Assembly: GCA_038087015.1 (NCBI GenBank) | Contig: JASBNA010000021.1 | Location: 62,001 to 126,000 of the forward strand | Reading direction: 5' to 3' | Length of the DNA stretch: 64,000 bases | DNA from: Cerrena zonata | Lineage: Eukaryota > Basidiomycota > Agaricomycetes > Polyporales > Cerrenaceae | Part shown: positions 32,409 through 44,543 of the stretch, piece by piece | Numbering within the stretch: position 1 is the stretch's first letter | How the letters are laid out: each line of letters opens with the position of its first letter | Program-made: the position numbers and the translations under genes | Notes under the pieces: generated by a model | Told to the model about the DNA's origin: nothing | Database searches by the model: none | Seen by the model: the letters and a program-made list of their open reading frames with translations, nothing else

Positions 32409-34558
32409 ATGGAGACACTAACAACCGTTGTCCTTGGACTTTGTGTGCTAACACTTGCATTCCTCTGGCTCAAATGGGTGTATGCCTTTAAACTCCTAGT
32501 ATTCCCTCCGGGACCGCAGGGTTATCCTATCATAGGCAACGTGTTCGACATACCATCTACCATGCCTTGGATAGCATTCCAAAAGATGGCAAAGGTTCAT
32601 GGTATGTATCACGCACCAGCTGATTTCAATGTACTAATGAGAATAACTATAGGTGATATCATGTACTTCAAAGTACCTATGCAAGAAGTCGTAGTCCTGG
32701 GTTCTGCAGAGGTAGTATTCGACCTGCTTGAGAAACGCTCTGAAATCTACTCGGACAGACCTCAGGTTCTCATGTATAACTTGTAGGTCATTTCATGCCG
32801 ATAATATGTGCTTTGCTACTGAAATATCTTGCTATCTCGTTCGTTGGATAGGACTTCATTGGAAAAAATCTTCCCCTTGATGGGATATACTCCGGAGTGG
32901 CGATACCAACGCCGAGAGTTTCACCAATACTTTCAACAGCACGAGATCTCTAAATATCAGTCCGTCCAACGACGTCAATGTCTTGCTTTCCTTAAACGAA
33001 CGTTAGATGATCCATCTCAACTTGCACAACATATTCGCCTGTACGTGAATGTTGTGTATTACCTGATGACCGGAGGCACTGACCGACAGCTTTGATAGAG
33101 TTAACACAGCGAATATATTGAAGATTGTATACGACATGGAGATCAACAGTTTGCAAGACGAATACATCCAATTAGCTTCCACAATCGTTCAAGCAATCGC
33201 TGTCGTTTCGGTTCCTGGAAAGTTCTTGGTTGAATTCTTCCCTCTACTTCGATATATTCCTAGCTGGCTCCCTGGTGCTTACTTCCAGAAATATGCTGAA
33301 AGTATCCGCGAGGCAGCGTCGCAAATGCGGAACGCACCTTTTGACACTGTGAAGAAAAAAATGGTTCGTATCAACTCATCTAGAAAGCTGAGAATAACAA
33401 TCAAACAAATGGACATGACTGCAGGCAGACGGGAAAGCCGGCCCTTCTATGACAGCTGATCTACTTGAGAAGCTAGACAGAGAGGCAGATGACGACATTG
33501 ACAAGAAGGTCAAGGAAAATCATCTTCGAAATATTACTGCAACTGCATATGTCGGTGAGTGCATTGGACGTCTGATCCTGTCCCTCCTCGACTAAATATC
33601 ACTATATTATATTCAGGTGCAGCAGATACGGTACGTCACACATATATCTTAGTCCATATACTATGCATTCACAGGTAGTCATTTCAGACTACAGATACCA
33701 TGCAGACCTTTTTCGTGGCCATGTCCTTGTACCCAGATGTTCAGCAAAAGGCACGAATGGAACTGGATCGCGTCGTCGGACCTGACAGGCTCCCTGAATT
33801 TGGCGACTATGAAAATCTAATCTACACCCGGGCTGTCGTCCTCGAGACTATTCGATGGATGCCGGTGGCGCCGATTGGGTTCCCTCGCCGCGTTACACGC
33901 GATGATAACTATCGAGGCTTTCATATCCCGAAAGGCGCAACGGTGTTAGCTGTGAGTGTTGGTACATTCTCATAGTCCTCATGCTAAGAATGTTGTTTCA
34001 GAACGTTTGGTTAGTTATCCTGCCAAAATACCTGTCGAGACACTGACTCGTAAAACTGTTAACTCATAGGGCAATGTTGCATAACCCTGAAGATTTTCCT
34101 CAACCTGGACGTTTCAACCCCGATCGATTCATCAAAGACGGCCGTTTGAATCCGGACGTACGTGATCCGCTCACAATTGCATTTGGCTTTGGTCGAAGGT
34201 CTGTGCTGCCAATACTGTTACTACGTCACCGAAACATATCTCATTTAAATGTCACCATCCTCTATCCGTAGAATCTGTCCGGGTCGTTGGTTTGCTAGCA
34301 CCTCAATCTTTCTCGTGGTTGCCAACGCCTTGCACACCTTGAATATCGATCCCATCCTGGACAAAGAGGGTAAAACGCATGATCCTTTCAGCATCATACT
34401 GGACGGATTGAAAATGTACGTGCAAAAGTTGTGGATTGGAGTGTTGATATAAACATGCATATGAATTTAGGCATTACGAACACGTTCCATGTTCTGTGAC
34501 TCCAAGATCTGCATCGGTTAAGCATCTGGTTTCCGAATTGGTTTCATCTCAGGAGTAA
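32409..34558 (+). CDS. Cytochrome P450 monooxygenase
   Basis: Microsomal P450 of about 510 residues split by roughly ten introns. The start at 32,409 gives an N-terminal membrane anchor (VVLGLCVLTLAFLWLKWV) and the proline-rich hinge FPPGPQGYPIIGN. Further landmarks are the C-helix region WRYQRREFHQ, the I-helix oxygen-activating motif AADTTTDT, ExxR in ETIRWMP, the PERF-type segment FNPDRF, and the haem loop FGFGRRICPGRWFA with its Cys ligand. The last exon ends at 34,558 after RSASVKHL. All key residues are present and no lesion is seen. It would oxidise a small lipophilic substrate at the ER; the substrate cannot be told. A broken copy lies at 20.57-20.85 kb. Confidence 0.92.
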
Positions 34559-34672
34559 CATACAATTTCATACTCTTACCAACGTGTATTACGGAAGAGC
34601 TCGGCTTGATGCTGCTACAATAAATAAAATTGGCATAGTTAACCCAAACGGAAAATGTCCTCCACGTTTGTC

Positions 34673-35383
34673 TCATCGTAAGACGGCTCTGAATAACCGA
34701 AAAACTCGACAAGCCATGACATTTTGCAGGACAAGAACCAGTCTAGTGACAACCGACTTGACAACTGAAGGGATCCTAATAAGGGCGGCCATATTAGCAC
34801 CGCATGTGATGCTACAAAGAAGATGTTCAGTCAAGGTAATTCACTTGGGTTCCGGATGTAACGTACAAGTCATAGCTTTGACATTCGATGGAGGAACAGT
34901 GACGATGTTAGAGGTGTCGCAAATGCACCAAACCAACCGGTGATCTGCGTGATTCCTCGACAGTTATTGAATGGTGCGACTACTCTGCGTGAGTGAAAAT
35001 GAAAGGATTTCATCATTAGAGGGCTTACCTGCAAAGAGAGAATACGAGACGTAAAGTCCACCAGATGTGATTCTAGCAGCAAGTTGCAAACACAAGTCAC
35101 ACTGACAACACCAACTATCCTCACCGTGATAGATAATAGAGCACATCAGGAATACTGAATTTTGTATTCTTGTAAATCCGAGCTTCTTCGATTATGCCTA
35201 TAAAACTTGAAATATCCCAGAACCAAATCTATATGTCTTTTATAAGTGGTGTAACTTGAAGAAGTCTATGACGAATCTCTTACCTCCAGCCAAGTATTGA
35301 GTCGATGCCTCTGGAGGAAGGAAGGCGAAGGGCGTATAAGGATTGGGAACTACAGAGGTTGCATTGTCGACGAGGGAGGACAT
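34673..35383 (-). pseudogene. Relic of a multi-pass membrane protein gene, copy 2
   Basis: Exons can be followed from the start at 35,383: NPYTPFAFLPPEASTQYL; then FWDISSFIGIIEEARIY and KFSIPDVLYYLSR; LYVSYSLFA; VAPFNNCRGI with GWFGAFATPLTSSLFLHRM; and finally LQNVMACRVFRLF, ending at 34,673. This order of polar loops and helices fits a seven-helix membrane protein family I associate with Agaricomycetes. The section between the TSSLFLHR helix and the C-terminal helix, present in copy 1, is missing, and a stop (SKL, then TGA) follows the helix. Probably a deletion-bearing pseudogene. Confidence 0.55.
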
Positions 35384-36277
35384 TAGATGACTCAAGATTC
35401 TGCGCTACAAGAACTTTTAAATGTCCTCCAGGCGGCCGTCGATATAGTGAGGATGGGAATAAACTGGAAGATCTTACCCATGACATCAGCATTGTAATTG
35501 TACACCGGGGCACGAGTGTCATCAAGGTATTGAATTGAATTGAGAAGATGTGGTTCTCGGAAGTTGCCTTCGTTGCAAGCACAACGGCGATGCCTATCTA
35601 GTAATTCCGGGTGTAAATCATAGCGATCGAAAACCACAATGATCACATATCTGTCTGATAGATAGAAAGAAGGTCGAAGTGCCGGCGGTGTAGCATGTTC
35701 ACACCCAGGTAACCGTATGAATCCTATATATGGTCATTCTTCCACAGGGCAGGATAGGTATGTCAAGACAGAATGAATTCAACAGACAAACTGGTTTCTT
35801 TTCATAAGGAGTTGTAGCGGATATGCTGTCAGACGCAGATGGTTTCCGAAAGGAATCTTGGTACAGAAGGTGATATGAATTTCGTCGATGCGGTCTTGGC
35901 TTGGGTACCCCCGGGAATTAATAATTGTGAGTACGGCTTGAACGCACTATGGTACTTTGACCTCCATTCGACAACATGATTGGCTTTCATGTAGAAGTTT
36001 TGGTTTCTAAGTCGACGGGAATATGTGTGCACACCATCAGAATGGGAGAACTCGCCAGAAGCAGATGTGCATCAGTACACGGGGAGGAACCAGGGCGAGG
36101 GGTAACGCCAGTGGAAGGTCAAAATGACAATAGAGATTAAGGCAAGGGAGTTCCCCCGGGGAGATCCTGCGCTATAATAAGGCCTGAAGAGGTAAAGATC
36201 CGTATGTCGGAGTTGGGGGAGCGTGAGGAATAATCAACAGCCCTGTATTAAGCGAGTGGCGAGGGAGGGTCAGTAGA
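35384..36277. other. Spacer with one isolated open stretch
   Basis: On the minus strand about 35,665-35,479 is open for some 60 codons (motifs RYDLHPELLDRHRRCAC and YLDDTRAPVYNYNADVMG) and ends at a GTAAGA donor, so it could be an exon remnant. Beyond it I see no gene. Confidence 0.35.
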
Positions 36278-36283
36278 TATAAA
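36278..36283 (+). promoter_or_regulatory. TATA box of the acidic unknown protein gene
   Basis: TATAAA about 157 nt upstream of the first candidate start (36,435) in a short GC-rich setting. Spacing would give a 5' leader of about 120 nt. Confidence 0.4.
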
Positions 36284-36434
36284 GCCCCATACGTCTCACC
36301 GCATATTCCCAACTTTTCCAAACTTTTCTGAACATCTCCACTCGAAGTACTGAGCAATCATACGCCTCCTATTGTCCCTCTTCGACGTAACCAATACCCC
36401 CTGTACTTCTCATCATCCCAAATAACCAAGTGCG

Positions 36435-37180
36435 ATGCCGCCATTCATCTTCGGTTCTGAATGGGAGCTGGTAAGTACCCGCTACTCGTGTTCGAAGGCG
36501 AGCTCGCCGCTGACGATGGGCCCTACATTCAGAGCCAGGCAAATGATTGTCCCAACTCTCCATCTTCCGCCTCCGACACGTCCGACACGTCCGACGCGAT
36601 GAAAAGCATTATTGATTCACTCTTTGACATCGTAAGTGATGGTGGTACAAACACAAGCGCATGCTCTTCCAACGACGTATGGGTCGACTCCGTGTTGCAT
36701 GGGGAATACACTGGGGACTCGGAGGATGAAGATCTCGAGGACTACGACACCGTCTGCTACAACTGCGACGATTGCCACGCCAAACGTCACGCACGCGACG
36801 AACGCGTCCAGCGTACACTTGGCTTTCCTTCTCGCACTGACTTCGACGACACGGTGATCCCCGCTCACTACACTGAGCGCAACACATCCCAGTATCCCAC
36901 CGCAAAACAACCCAATCATCCTGCGCCGATCGGCCAACGGCCTTACAAGCTGTGGCCATTGCCCATCGGCGAGGGACGCCCAAGTAGGAATCCGTTCCAA
37001 GGGCAAAGGACCACAACCCATAACGTCATTAAACCGACAACATATCCCATTCGAGGACCAACAGATGAAGACGTCTTCATCCACTTCGAGAAGACCCTGC
37101 AGGAGAATTGGGGAGAGTTTTACCAAGCTAGGGATGTACCCAGACTTTGGACCATCCAGAGCCTGCCTGCACAACGCTGA
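36435..37180 (+). CDS. Small acidic protein of unknown function
   Basis: Preferred model: 36,435-36,470 (MPPFIFGSEWEL), a 62-nt intron (GTAAGT to ATTCAG), then 36,533-37,180, giving 227 residues. An unspliced alternative starts at 36,461 (MGAGKYPLLVFEGELAADD) and reaches the same frame, giving 239 residues. The protein has a Ser/Asp repeat (SDTSDTSD), a strongly acidic patch (GDSEDEDLEDYD) and directly after it CYNCDDCHAKRH, whose Cys and His could bind a metal. The C-terminal third is Pro/Gln-rich. No signal peptide or membrane segment. I do not recognise the family. Confidence 0.6.
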
Positions 37181-37578
37181 AGACGATGAAGAATATCGAG
37201 GGTTGGTGTTGGCCTCGATGATCTATATCCCCAGTAGGGGTTTGATTGTGTCTTGCTTAGCATAATGTTGTACCACCACTTGATACCGACTCACCACTCA
37301 TACTATCTCTTTTCCTCTTGTACTTTAGATGCCATGACAAACAACATCATCGTTCGTAACTGATTTCTTCTCTTGAATACAAATTGTACTTTTCTTGTGT
37401 GTCTCAGAAACCTCTGGTAATCGATGGACGTGTAAGCTTTTGCAATTGATCGTGTGGTAAGAATGAAATGAGCTGTTGACGAAAAAAAGAGTTGAGTCCG
37501 TAAAAGTCTTTTTGGTGGTCTCAGGACATATCTAACCTTAGATTCATATCAGATTTGCTAGGGTATCTATAGTGTGTG
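37181..37578. other. 3' flank of the acidic protein gene
   Basis: AT-rich, no gene seen. The transposon-like element begins at its right end. Confidence 0.4.
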
Positions 37579-38293
37579 ATACTATCACTATACCGGTAAT
37601 GATAATGTAATAATGACTGTGACAGTAATGATAATCCTTAGTTTTACTTAGTTCTTCGCAACCGTTTGGGCTCAGAGTTGGCAGGGTTATTAATTAGCAC
37701 ATCCTCATCGGATTTTACATATTTTTAAGCAAAAGTAGCCAGTGAGCAGCAAGAAAGTTGAATAAGAAGGCCAAAATTAGGGTGCTTTGAATCTTATTTT
37801 TTGTTTGATGGGCTTCGCTTCAACTCAGTGGAAGAGCAGAGACTTCGGGAAAGTCTGAGGTAGATTCTGAGTATAGTGAACATATTGTACATATTTTTCC
37901 GAAGGGTTAGGATGGATGGTTGTGAAGTAAATTCAAAAAGGAGTTCTGAGCGTGACAAAAGAGCTCGGTATGAGATGGATTACATACTCCGCCCTCAAGC
38001 GTGTATCACGCTCCTCCCTCATCATGCACCCTCCAGCGCTCGCTTCGACGTTGCCGGAATAATGCCGATGTGACATGCTGTGACATTGGCCTCGGTGAAA
38101 TTGTCATTACTGTGCTCTCGAAAGATACGACAGTTGTACTGTTAGATCTCTCTCGTTTCAAACACTACGGATATGGTAGATAGCCAAGAAGAATCGCATT
38201 CTATTGATACCAATAGCGCCCGATTTCGCCCAGATCAGCATATGAACGACCAGCAAGACCTCAAAATTATCATTACCGGTATAGTGATAGTAT
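37579..38293. mobile_element. MITE-like element with perfect 28-nt terminal inverted repeats
   Basis: The sequence at 37,579-37,606 (starting ATACTATCACTATACCGG) is found again, reversed and complemented without mismatch, at 38,266-38,293. The outermost TA on each side could be the target duplication, leaving a 25-nt inverted repeat and an element of about 710 nt. Subterminal ACAGTAATG (about 37,622) and CATTACTGT (about 38,104) add a second inverted pair. Internal open frames are short and show no transposase motif, so it would be non-autonomous. Confidence 0.75.
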
Positions 38294-38479
38294 TAGAAGT
38301 ACACTAGTTCGTCACGGTAGTCGTACCGTTCACAGCGTCGTTGCACAGAACTCCGAGCAGGCCTTTACGTCATAAGTATTCGGTGGCGTCACATCGGCCG
38401 ACAAGTAGCTCAAAAGGTCTGAGGTAACAGGTTCTCTACTCAGTCATTATTTTACTGTACATCATTGTTTAATAGCCAG

Positions 38480-39892
38480 TCATCCGACAGTGTAGAGTAC
38501 GGGGCCAGCGACAATATGAGACTCGAGTTGAGAAAGATTGTAAGGTGTAACGTAAGGTTTATCATCTGTCAAGAGCAAGAAACTAGAATGTACGAAAATA
38601 ATAGTTAGCTGTGTCCGACAAAGTTAACATGTTCAGAACATACATGGTTCCGTTGATGAGAGGTGTGGTATCATTACCCAAAATATCTTGAAACACATTG
38701 CCACTTGGCTGGATGGTCAGAGCAGAGTTGCCGCTAAAATTGGTTAAAGGTGTGTAAGTTACGTTCAGTTGGGAGATCCATGCAGCGAACTGTCAAGAGA
38801 TGATTAGGACCAACGAAGAAAGATGCTAGATAAAGCTATTCTACCTTGGGTTCTCCTGCCATTGACGATGCGTTGTAAGTCGAATTTGGACCGGCCGATA
38901 GTCCACTATTATCCCAAGTGAGATTGAGACTTTGGCCTGGCTGGGAAAGAGAGGGGCCAATGGTCGAAATAGCGGGCTCCGGGGTAGAGCCATTGGAGTT
39001 GATTATTGTCTAGAAAGTAGTCTCAGTATCTATGTACGAGTTCTCAAATATGAGCAAGCAGCTCACGGTCGCATTCAGCTGAGGGAATATTTGCCAATCA
39101 ACTACGGGGTTCTCTGAGGGACATGACGCCAAGAAAGGGGCCTGCAAACTCCATGCCATACTTTGTGTGATAGCGGGGATAAACCAGAACTAGAATGTCA
39201 CGTTAGCCTTTTAGAAAGACAGATCATGACGTTACAAACTCACGGGCATCGGGAAGAGTCCTTGAAATTGCCTAAAAATCATCTGCTGTCTAGACTCTGT
39301 AGCAATGGCTTGTCCGAGTATAGCACCCGCCGGGCGAGAGTCCAAGTGCTGAAGAAAGCCAAACACGCCAGACTCGCCGACACGAGTGACACGCTGGCTG
39401 ACATCTATAAACTGCTGAATAGTGTCGAATGAGAAGGAGTAGTTGCAGGGTTTAGCGGCATTGGCTAAAATGCGTAAAGTTGTTATGTGACCTCGAATGC
39501 TATGAATGGGGATACATACGTCAGAGTATATTTGTCAATAATTGCGCATGTCCAACTTCTTGGTCGGCCATGAAACTCAGGAGTTCCTGATCCGCTTGCG
39601 AGAACCCAGCACTGGTAAAGTTTTCTTGGCTGAATTGCTCAATACCTTTACGAAATAGGTAAAGCTCGAGCCATTCTTGTTGAAGTGCAAGGTTCTGCCA
39701 AATATACTTGAGTAACTGTAATCGATTGACACAGTGATAGAAAAAACGTAAAAGAGATTGGAAGTCAAAATCGCTCAGAGGAACGTACTCCGTAGATCCA
39801 TTGAGGCCTTGTCCACCGGAAGGCGCTGCAAGGGTAGGACCTGCAATAATGATACCTGCGACTAGAGCGTTGAGTAACATATTGGGTAACAT
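38480..39892 (-). CDS. rds1: Rds1-type ferritin-like protein with two apparent lesions
   Basis: Secreted or surface protein with a ferritin-like four-helix domain, related to the fission yeast stress protein Rds1. The start at 39,892 gives a signal peptide, then YVPLSDFDFQSL, LALQQEWLELYLF, FMADQEVGHAQLLTNIL, AKPCNYSFSF, ATESRQQMIFRQFQGLFPMP and the conserved end HIVAGPVLYTVG at 38,480. Six introns downstream are normal. Two oddities: the intron expected after FQSL lacks a GT donor (TTACGT), and its 57 nt can be read in frame as 19 extra residues; and the codon expected to be Gly after TNIL is TGA at 39,523-39,525. Each is one base from the expected form. Either a young pseudogene or sequence errors. 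Confidence 0.8.
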
Positions 39893-39932
39893 ACTTCAGG
39901 GTATTAAGGAGGCGAAACCGAGATAGCGAGGA

Positions 39933-39939
39933 TTATATA
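39933..39939 (-). promoter_or_regulatory. TATA box of the Rds1-type gene
   Basis: TATATAA on the minus strand about 41 nt before the start codon, with no other good match close by. Confidence 0.4.
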
Positions 39940-40555
39940 TCCATATTCACCAGTGGATATACGGGCCCACTCGATGTATCCGCTCCGAGTCTGCATGAAC
40001 GGACATGATGACATTGGGTATGACGAAAGGCGCTTCCGTCAATTCTCCAGAAGAAGGGGCGGAGGCAGACGATTCTTTGCCAGGATCCTCTCTTCGGAAA
40101 CTTCAGCATCGGCATCATCTGAAGTGGTACATATCTTCGTGTGGGGCTACGGATGTAGGAGTGTGACGACTTTGAAGTATGCGACCGTTGACCGGTATTG
40201 ACCGGTCGATCACTCAAGGGAGCTGAAGGAAGCAAAGCATGATTGATGTAATGTAGGATGTTAGCGTAATCGCTGTCAATAAATAGTCTCTCGGAGAGCA
40301 TACAACACAGAAAAAACAAGTAATCACTATATAAACGTCTATCATATAGTCAAAATCAGTCACCAGAAACTAAAACGGTTTAAAAACAGACGAAAGTAAA
40401 CCAAAAAAAATGACATACAGTATATTGTATATAATCTACACCTTCTAACCTCAAGAATAAAGGGACAAGGATTATGGGAGTCGGACGGATAGATGAGAGG
40501 ATGGGGTACGCGAATGAACGGGTGGATAGGATAAAGGATACGAGGTGGTACTAAA
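39940..40555. other. Intergenic between the Rds1-type gene and the Spt23/Mga2-type gene
   Basis: Upstream sequence of the Rds1-type gene and 3' flank of the next gene. Open frames present (for example 39,933-40,319, minus) carry no motif. Nothing further seen. Confidence 0.4.
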
Positions 40556-43500
40556 TTATACACGAACAGCGTTGTTAACGTTAACGGCCCGCATAGTCTG
40601 GTAAACAATACGCATAACAGTAAGCACGGCCCACATGAAACCAACTAAAAAAAAAGAGGTCAGCTCATGAGATAAACCTATGGTCGGGATTGAATGACTT
40701 ACCGAAAAGAATAGGAATCCAGAAGAAGAAAAGCATACAATCCTCTACAACACAGACATCATTAGCATCCGTACAGCGACCGACATATATACAAAAGACC
40801 ACTCACGTTTCTTATGTGTTCTGCGTGCTTGCTTCTTGGCCGGCCTAAATTCATACGCCTTGACCACCTGGTCAGGAACCGCAACGTCCTCATACTCGAC
40901 TCGTCGTCCCGCACGCTCCACACTCGCCGAGGGCTGGGGAACAGGAGCAGGTGTCGCAGCTTCTGCACTCTTCTCTGGCACCAACTCCGTATCTCTAGGG
41001 GTGTACGCAGGAGGTGCATCAACTTCGCCAGAAGGTCTCGCCATAGCTAACCATTTCTCCCACATCGCCCGGAATTCCTGTGCAGAACCAAGACTCAACC
41101 ACGGTTGTTGCTGCTGTTCTTGTCGTTGGGGGTCTTCTTCCCCATCGGCGTTCTTACCTCCCTGATGTTGATCAGGTCTCGCACCCCAAAGAGCCCAAGA
41201 TGCAGGGATCGGCAAGTTGGTCATGGGAACGATAACGGGGAACACAGCAGGCATTTGAGGGAGAGTACCCCACGCGGGCATACCAGGAATATGGGGGAAT
41301 TGAGGTAAAGGTAGAGCGGGAATTTGGGAAATCATGCCTTGAGGATGTTGAAGTTGAGCGAACGTCCTTTGGACCATGTCCATCCAAGATGCAATCGCTT
41401 GTTTGTCGTCAACGATCCCTGCTTCAGCAGCCTTCTTGATGTCCGAACTAGGAGGCAAGGGAGGTTCGGGCTCGACTTTCTTGAGTTCAGCTTCAGACGA
41501 TCTCCGTGAGATACGTTCCTTGCGGTACGAGTTTCCGCGCTCAGGGCGCCGTCTCGCGAGAGGTTGTTTGACATTCTGATCATCCGAGCTAATCTCTTCG
41601 TCAGCCCAACCGGCCTCTTCCTCCATCGAGTCATCCATGCTCCAAGCACTGCTACTATCAGGGTACAAGTTATCAAAGAATTCCGCAGGCGCGATCTCTG
41701 CAGAAGTCTTCCCAAGCGCATTGACAATCTCGGTATCGGCACGAGCTTCGAGAAGTAGACGAGCGCATTCCGTGTTACGCATGGACGCAGCGAAATGCAA
41801 TGCCGTGAACCCGTTCTTATCGCGCGCGTCGATATCAACTTCGTGTGAGAGCAGGAACGCCACGACTTGAGAAAAGTTGAGGATCGTGGCAAGGTGAAGG
41901 AGGGTTTGACCGCTAGCTGTGGTAAGAGATATGCATGCTTCCAACGAGGCAGTAGATGAGGTCGATATATCGACGTCCATGAGTCCAAGGAAATCCAATA
42001 TCAGTTTCTGGAAATCTCCACTATCGCTAGCGCGGGCCAGGAGGAGTTGTCGGATATCGAATGAAGAGTTAGACGAGTTGGACAGTTGCATTGCGCCATT
42101 GGGATTCATGGTTCCTTGATTGTTATCCGGACTGGGGCCTGTGACGATCCGCATGGCGACATTCCTAGCATCCTCGATCTTGCCAGTCATTTTCATACCA
42201 ACAACTTGGAGGGCAAGTTCCATTCTAGTAGAAAATCCATGGAGTTAGATTAGAATGCAATGATATGTCGAAGGGAAAACTTACAGCGCTCGATCCGTCT
42301 CGTCAGTGTAAGTAAATAAGCAAGGCGAACTACCATCCTCTTCCTTGGTAACACCGTCGAACCAAACAGGAACGACTCCTGCATTTGCAGAAGCGGGCAA
42401 TAAACAAACTAAAGTGTTATCGCTCCACCTCTGAGTCGAACTCGACGGAGTGTCACCAAACACACAGTTCAACTGCATAGCCGGGTGGAAGTTAGCACCA
42501 AGAACGGTAACCTCGATTCCTCCGTAAGTAGGTCCAGAAGAAGGGATTAGCCGATGAATCTTGGGGAGTGGGAGGTTAGTGATAGGTGGTTGTGGGTCGT
42601 TGTTAAATAGCATATATGAGATGTTTGGCCCAGAAATAGGAGAAAGGGTATTGGGGTTGGGAAGTGTGAGTGAAGGATCGCTGTTAAGGAATGACGGGTT
42701 TGTGAATTCTTCCATACTGAGTACTGAAGGACCCATAGCTAGTTGGGAAACATCTGGCATAATGATGTCGTCCATCGCTTGTACGACATCTTGTGGAAGC
42801 GGAGGCATAGACAAGTCAAAGCCATTAGAAAGGAGGACAGCTGCGACCTCTGCACTTGCTTGGTCAACATTCTCAGGAGAGAATTGCTCAGGTTTGACAC
42901 TATGCAGAGGCGAGCTTCGTTGAAGAGCAAGAGCTTCAGCTGGAGTCGATGCACGGGTAGGAGCCCTTGTCGCAGATGTTGACTGGACGGCCGAGGGTAT
43001 CGACTGTAAACTGCTGATACTATCCCTCTTGCGTACCTTCCTATTCGTCCCATCGTAAGGCTTTGTCCGCTTCTTGGCTCGCTCAGTGTTACCATCACGC
43101 GCATTTTTACGCTTGACGGTCCCGTTGACCGATTCGTCGTCACCCCTAGGCGAGTCAAGAACACTAGCAGGAGTCTGAGAACCACTCGCAACTTTGCTGA
43201 CACCAGTGCTTTTGTGGTCATCGGTGATCATAATCGGGCGTGTCATACCCGAGCCCACAACCCGGCCAGTGTGGTCCCACATTGTGAAGTGAACATTGAA
43301 TCCGACCTTTTCGCGGTGATGTCGACAGTAACAAGTGATTCGGAGTGGCAAGATCACAGAACCCGAAGAAAAATCAAGTACTTCAGGGCAGTTGTATTGC
43401 ACCAGGTTAGAGTTGTCTTCATGCTTCCCGCGTCCTGGTATGATGATCGCATCGTCCAATCCCTCATTATCTGAGCGCGCAGGGCGTACTCGAGCGGCCA

Positions 43501-44543
43501 ATTTGCGTGCGACTCGCTTGGCCTATAAACGTCGAGATATGATGAGTATGCAATGGAAGCACATTGACATGAAACGGAATATACCTCACGGCCCTGACAG
43601 CTTGAACAACATGTTACCCGTGTATGAGGAGGCGATGCACAAGTTACTTCTGTGGTCAGATGCAGGGTATCTTCGGAAGGAGCGTCTGGGAGCAATAGAA
43701 AGTATGAACGGCCGAACTGTCACGGAAATAGAGTTTTACACACCAATCTTTGCTTCCTTCCGCGATCGTCGCTTGGTACTGGTCCCCTTGGGTAGCCGTA
43801 GCCATTTCCAACTGCCTACTCTGTCGTATCTCAAGGGCTCGCCAGATGAGGCACTTGCGTGAGCGAGGTCAACAGTTAGGCGAACTTGAGTTTCAACCCG
43901 AGACTTTGTTCCGCCTTCGGGGATTGAAGGGATCATGATTGGCAGGCTGCAATAATATGAGCATCCCACGGGTATCGAAATCTGCAATTCACATACTTGT
44001 AGCATGTTTCCTTGGGAGGATACACAACACACTGTGAGCCTGATGTTGATTCTGGTCGTATTTGAGCAAGAGGAGGAGGGACGGGCTTTGTTGATGATAT
44101 CGAGGTATGGGGTGTAACAATGAGGTCTGCGACATCAATGCCCATGGACGGTACATTTGAAGGCGACCTTCTTGAGAGGTATGCCGACGGTGATTCTGCA
44201 CCAGATTGTGAAGACCTATAAAGAAAGATAAAGCGTTAAGGGTTGGTAGCCGAGGTTGAAGAAATGACTGCGGTGGGGCAAATTGCAGAAATGGGACGTA
44301 CTCTGCCATAACGTCCTCCTGTATAATATCTTCCAGCTCTAGTGGATGTCCCTCGCTTTGCTTTGTGTGCTCGACGAAGGGTGATTCGTTGCCAATGAGA
44401 AAGTCGTTTGGAGAAAGAGAATGGAGCCAAGGCACGAGGTCTTCCTGTGTAGCTACGGGTTCAAGGGTGTCGGATGATTCTGGGGTGGCGGGGGTTGCTG
44501 GGGACGGCGACCGCGAGCAAGCGGTGGTCGACGAGGAGGACAT
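40556..44543 (-). CDS. MGA2: Spt23/Mga2-type membrane-bound transcription factor
   Basis: Around 1,180 residues. Order of domains: a Ser/Pro-rich N terminus from 44,543; the Spt23/Mga2 DNA-binding-type region (GTKSRVETQVRL, VTCCSSCQGREAKRVARKL, VRPARSDNEG, LPLRITCYCRHH); a nuclear-localisation-like basic stretch; an IPT/TIG domain (LIPSSGPTYGGIEVTVLGANF); ankyrin repeats (GQTLLHLATILNFSQVV, GFTALHFAASMRNTECARLL); and a C-terminal membrane anchor (MLFFFWIPILFVGFMWAVL). Yeast relatives sit in the ER membrane, are cut by the proteasome after ubiquitination, and release a factor that switches on fatty-acid desaturase. All splice borders I followed keep frame. The first ATG is at 44,543; the longer frame upstream has no ATG. 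Confidence 0.93.

Noticed and set aside
15600..36000. Secondary-metabolite gene cluster around the P450
   Set aside because: No synthase, transferase or transporter is present; the P450 neighbours are glutaminase-like genes and relics, so co-location is better explained by duplication.
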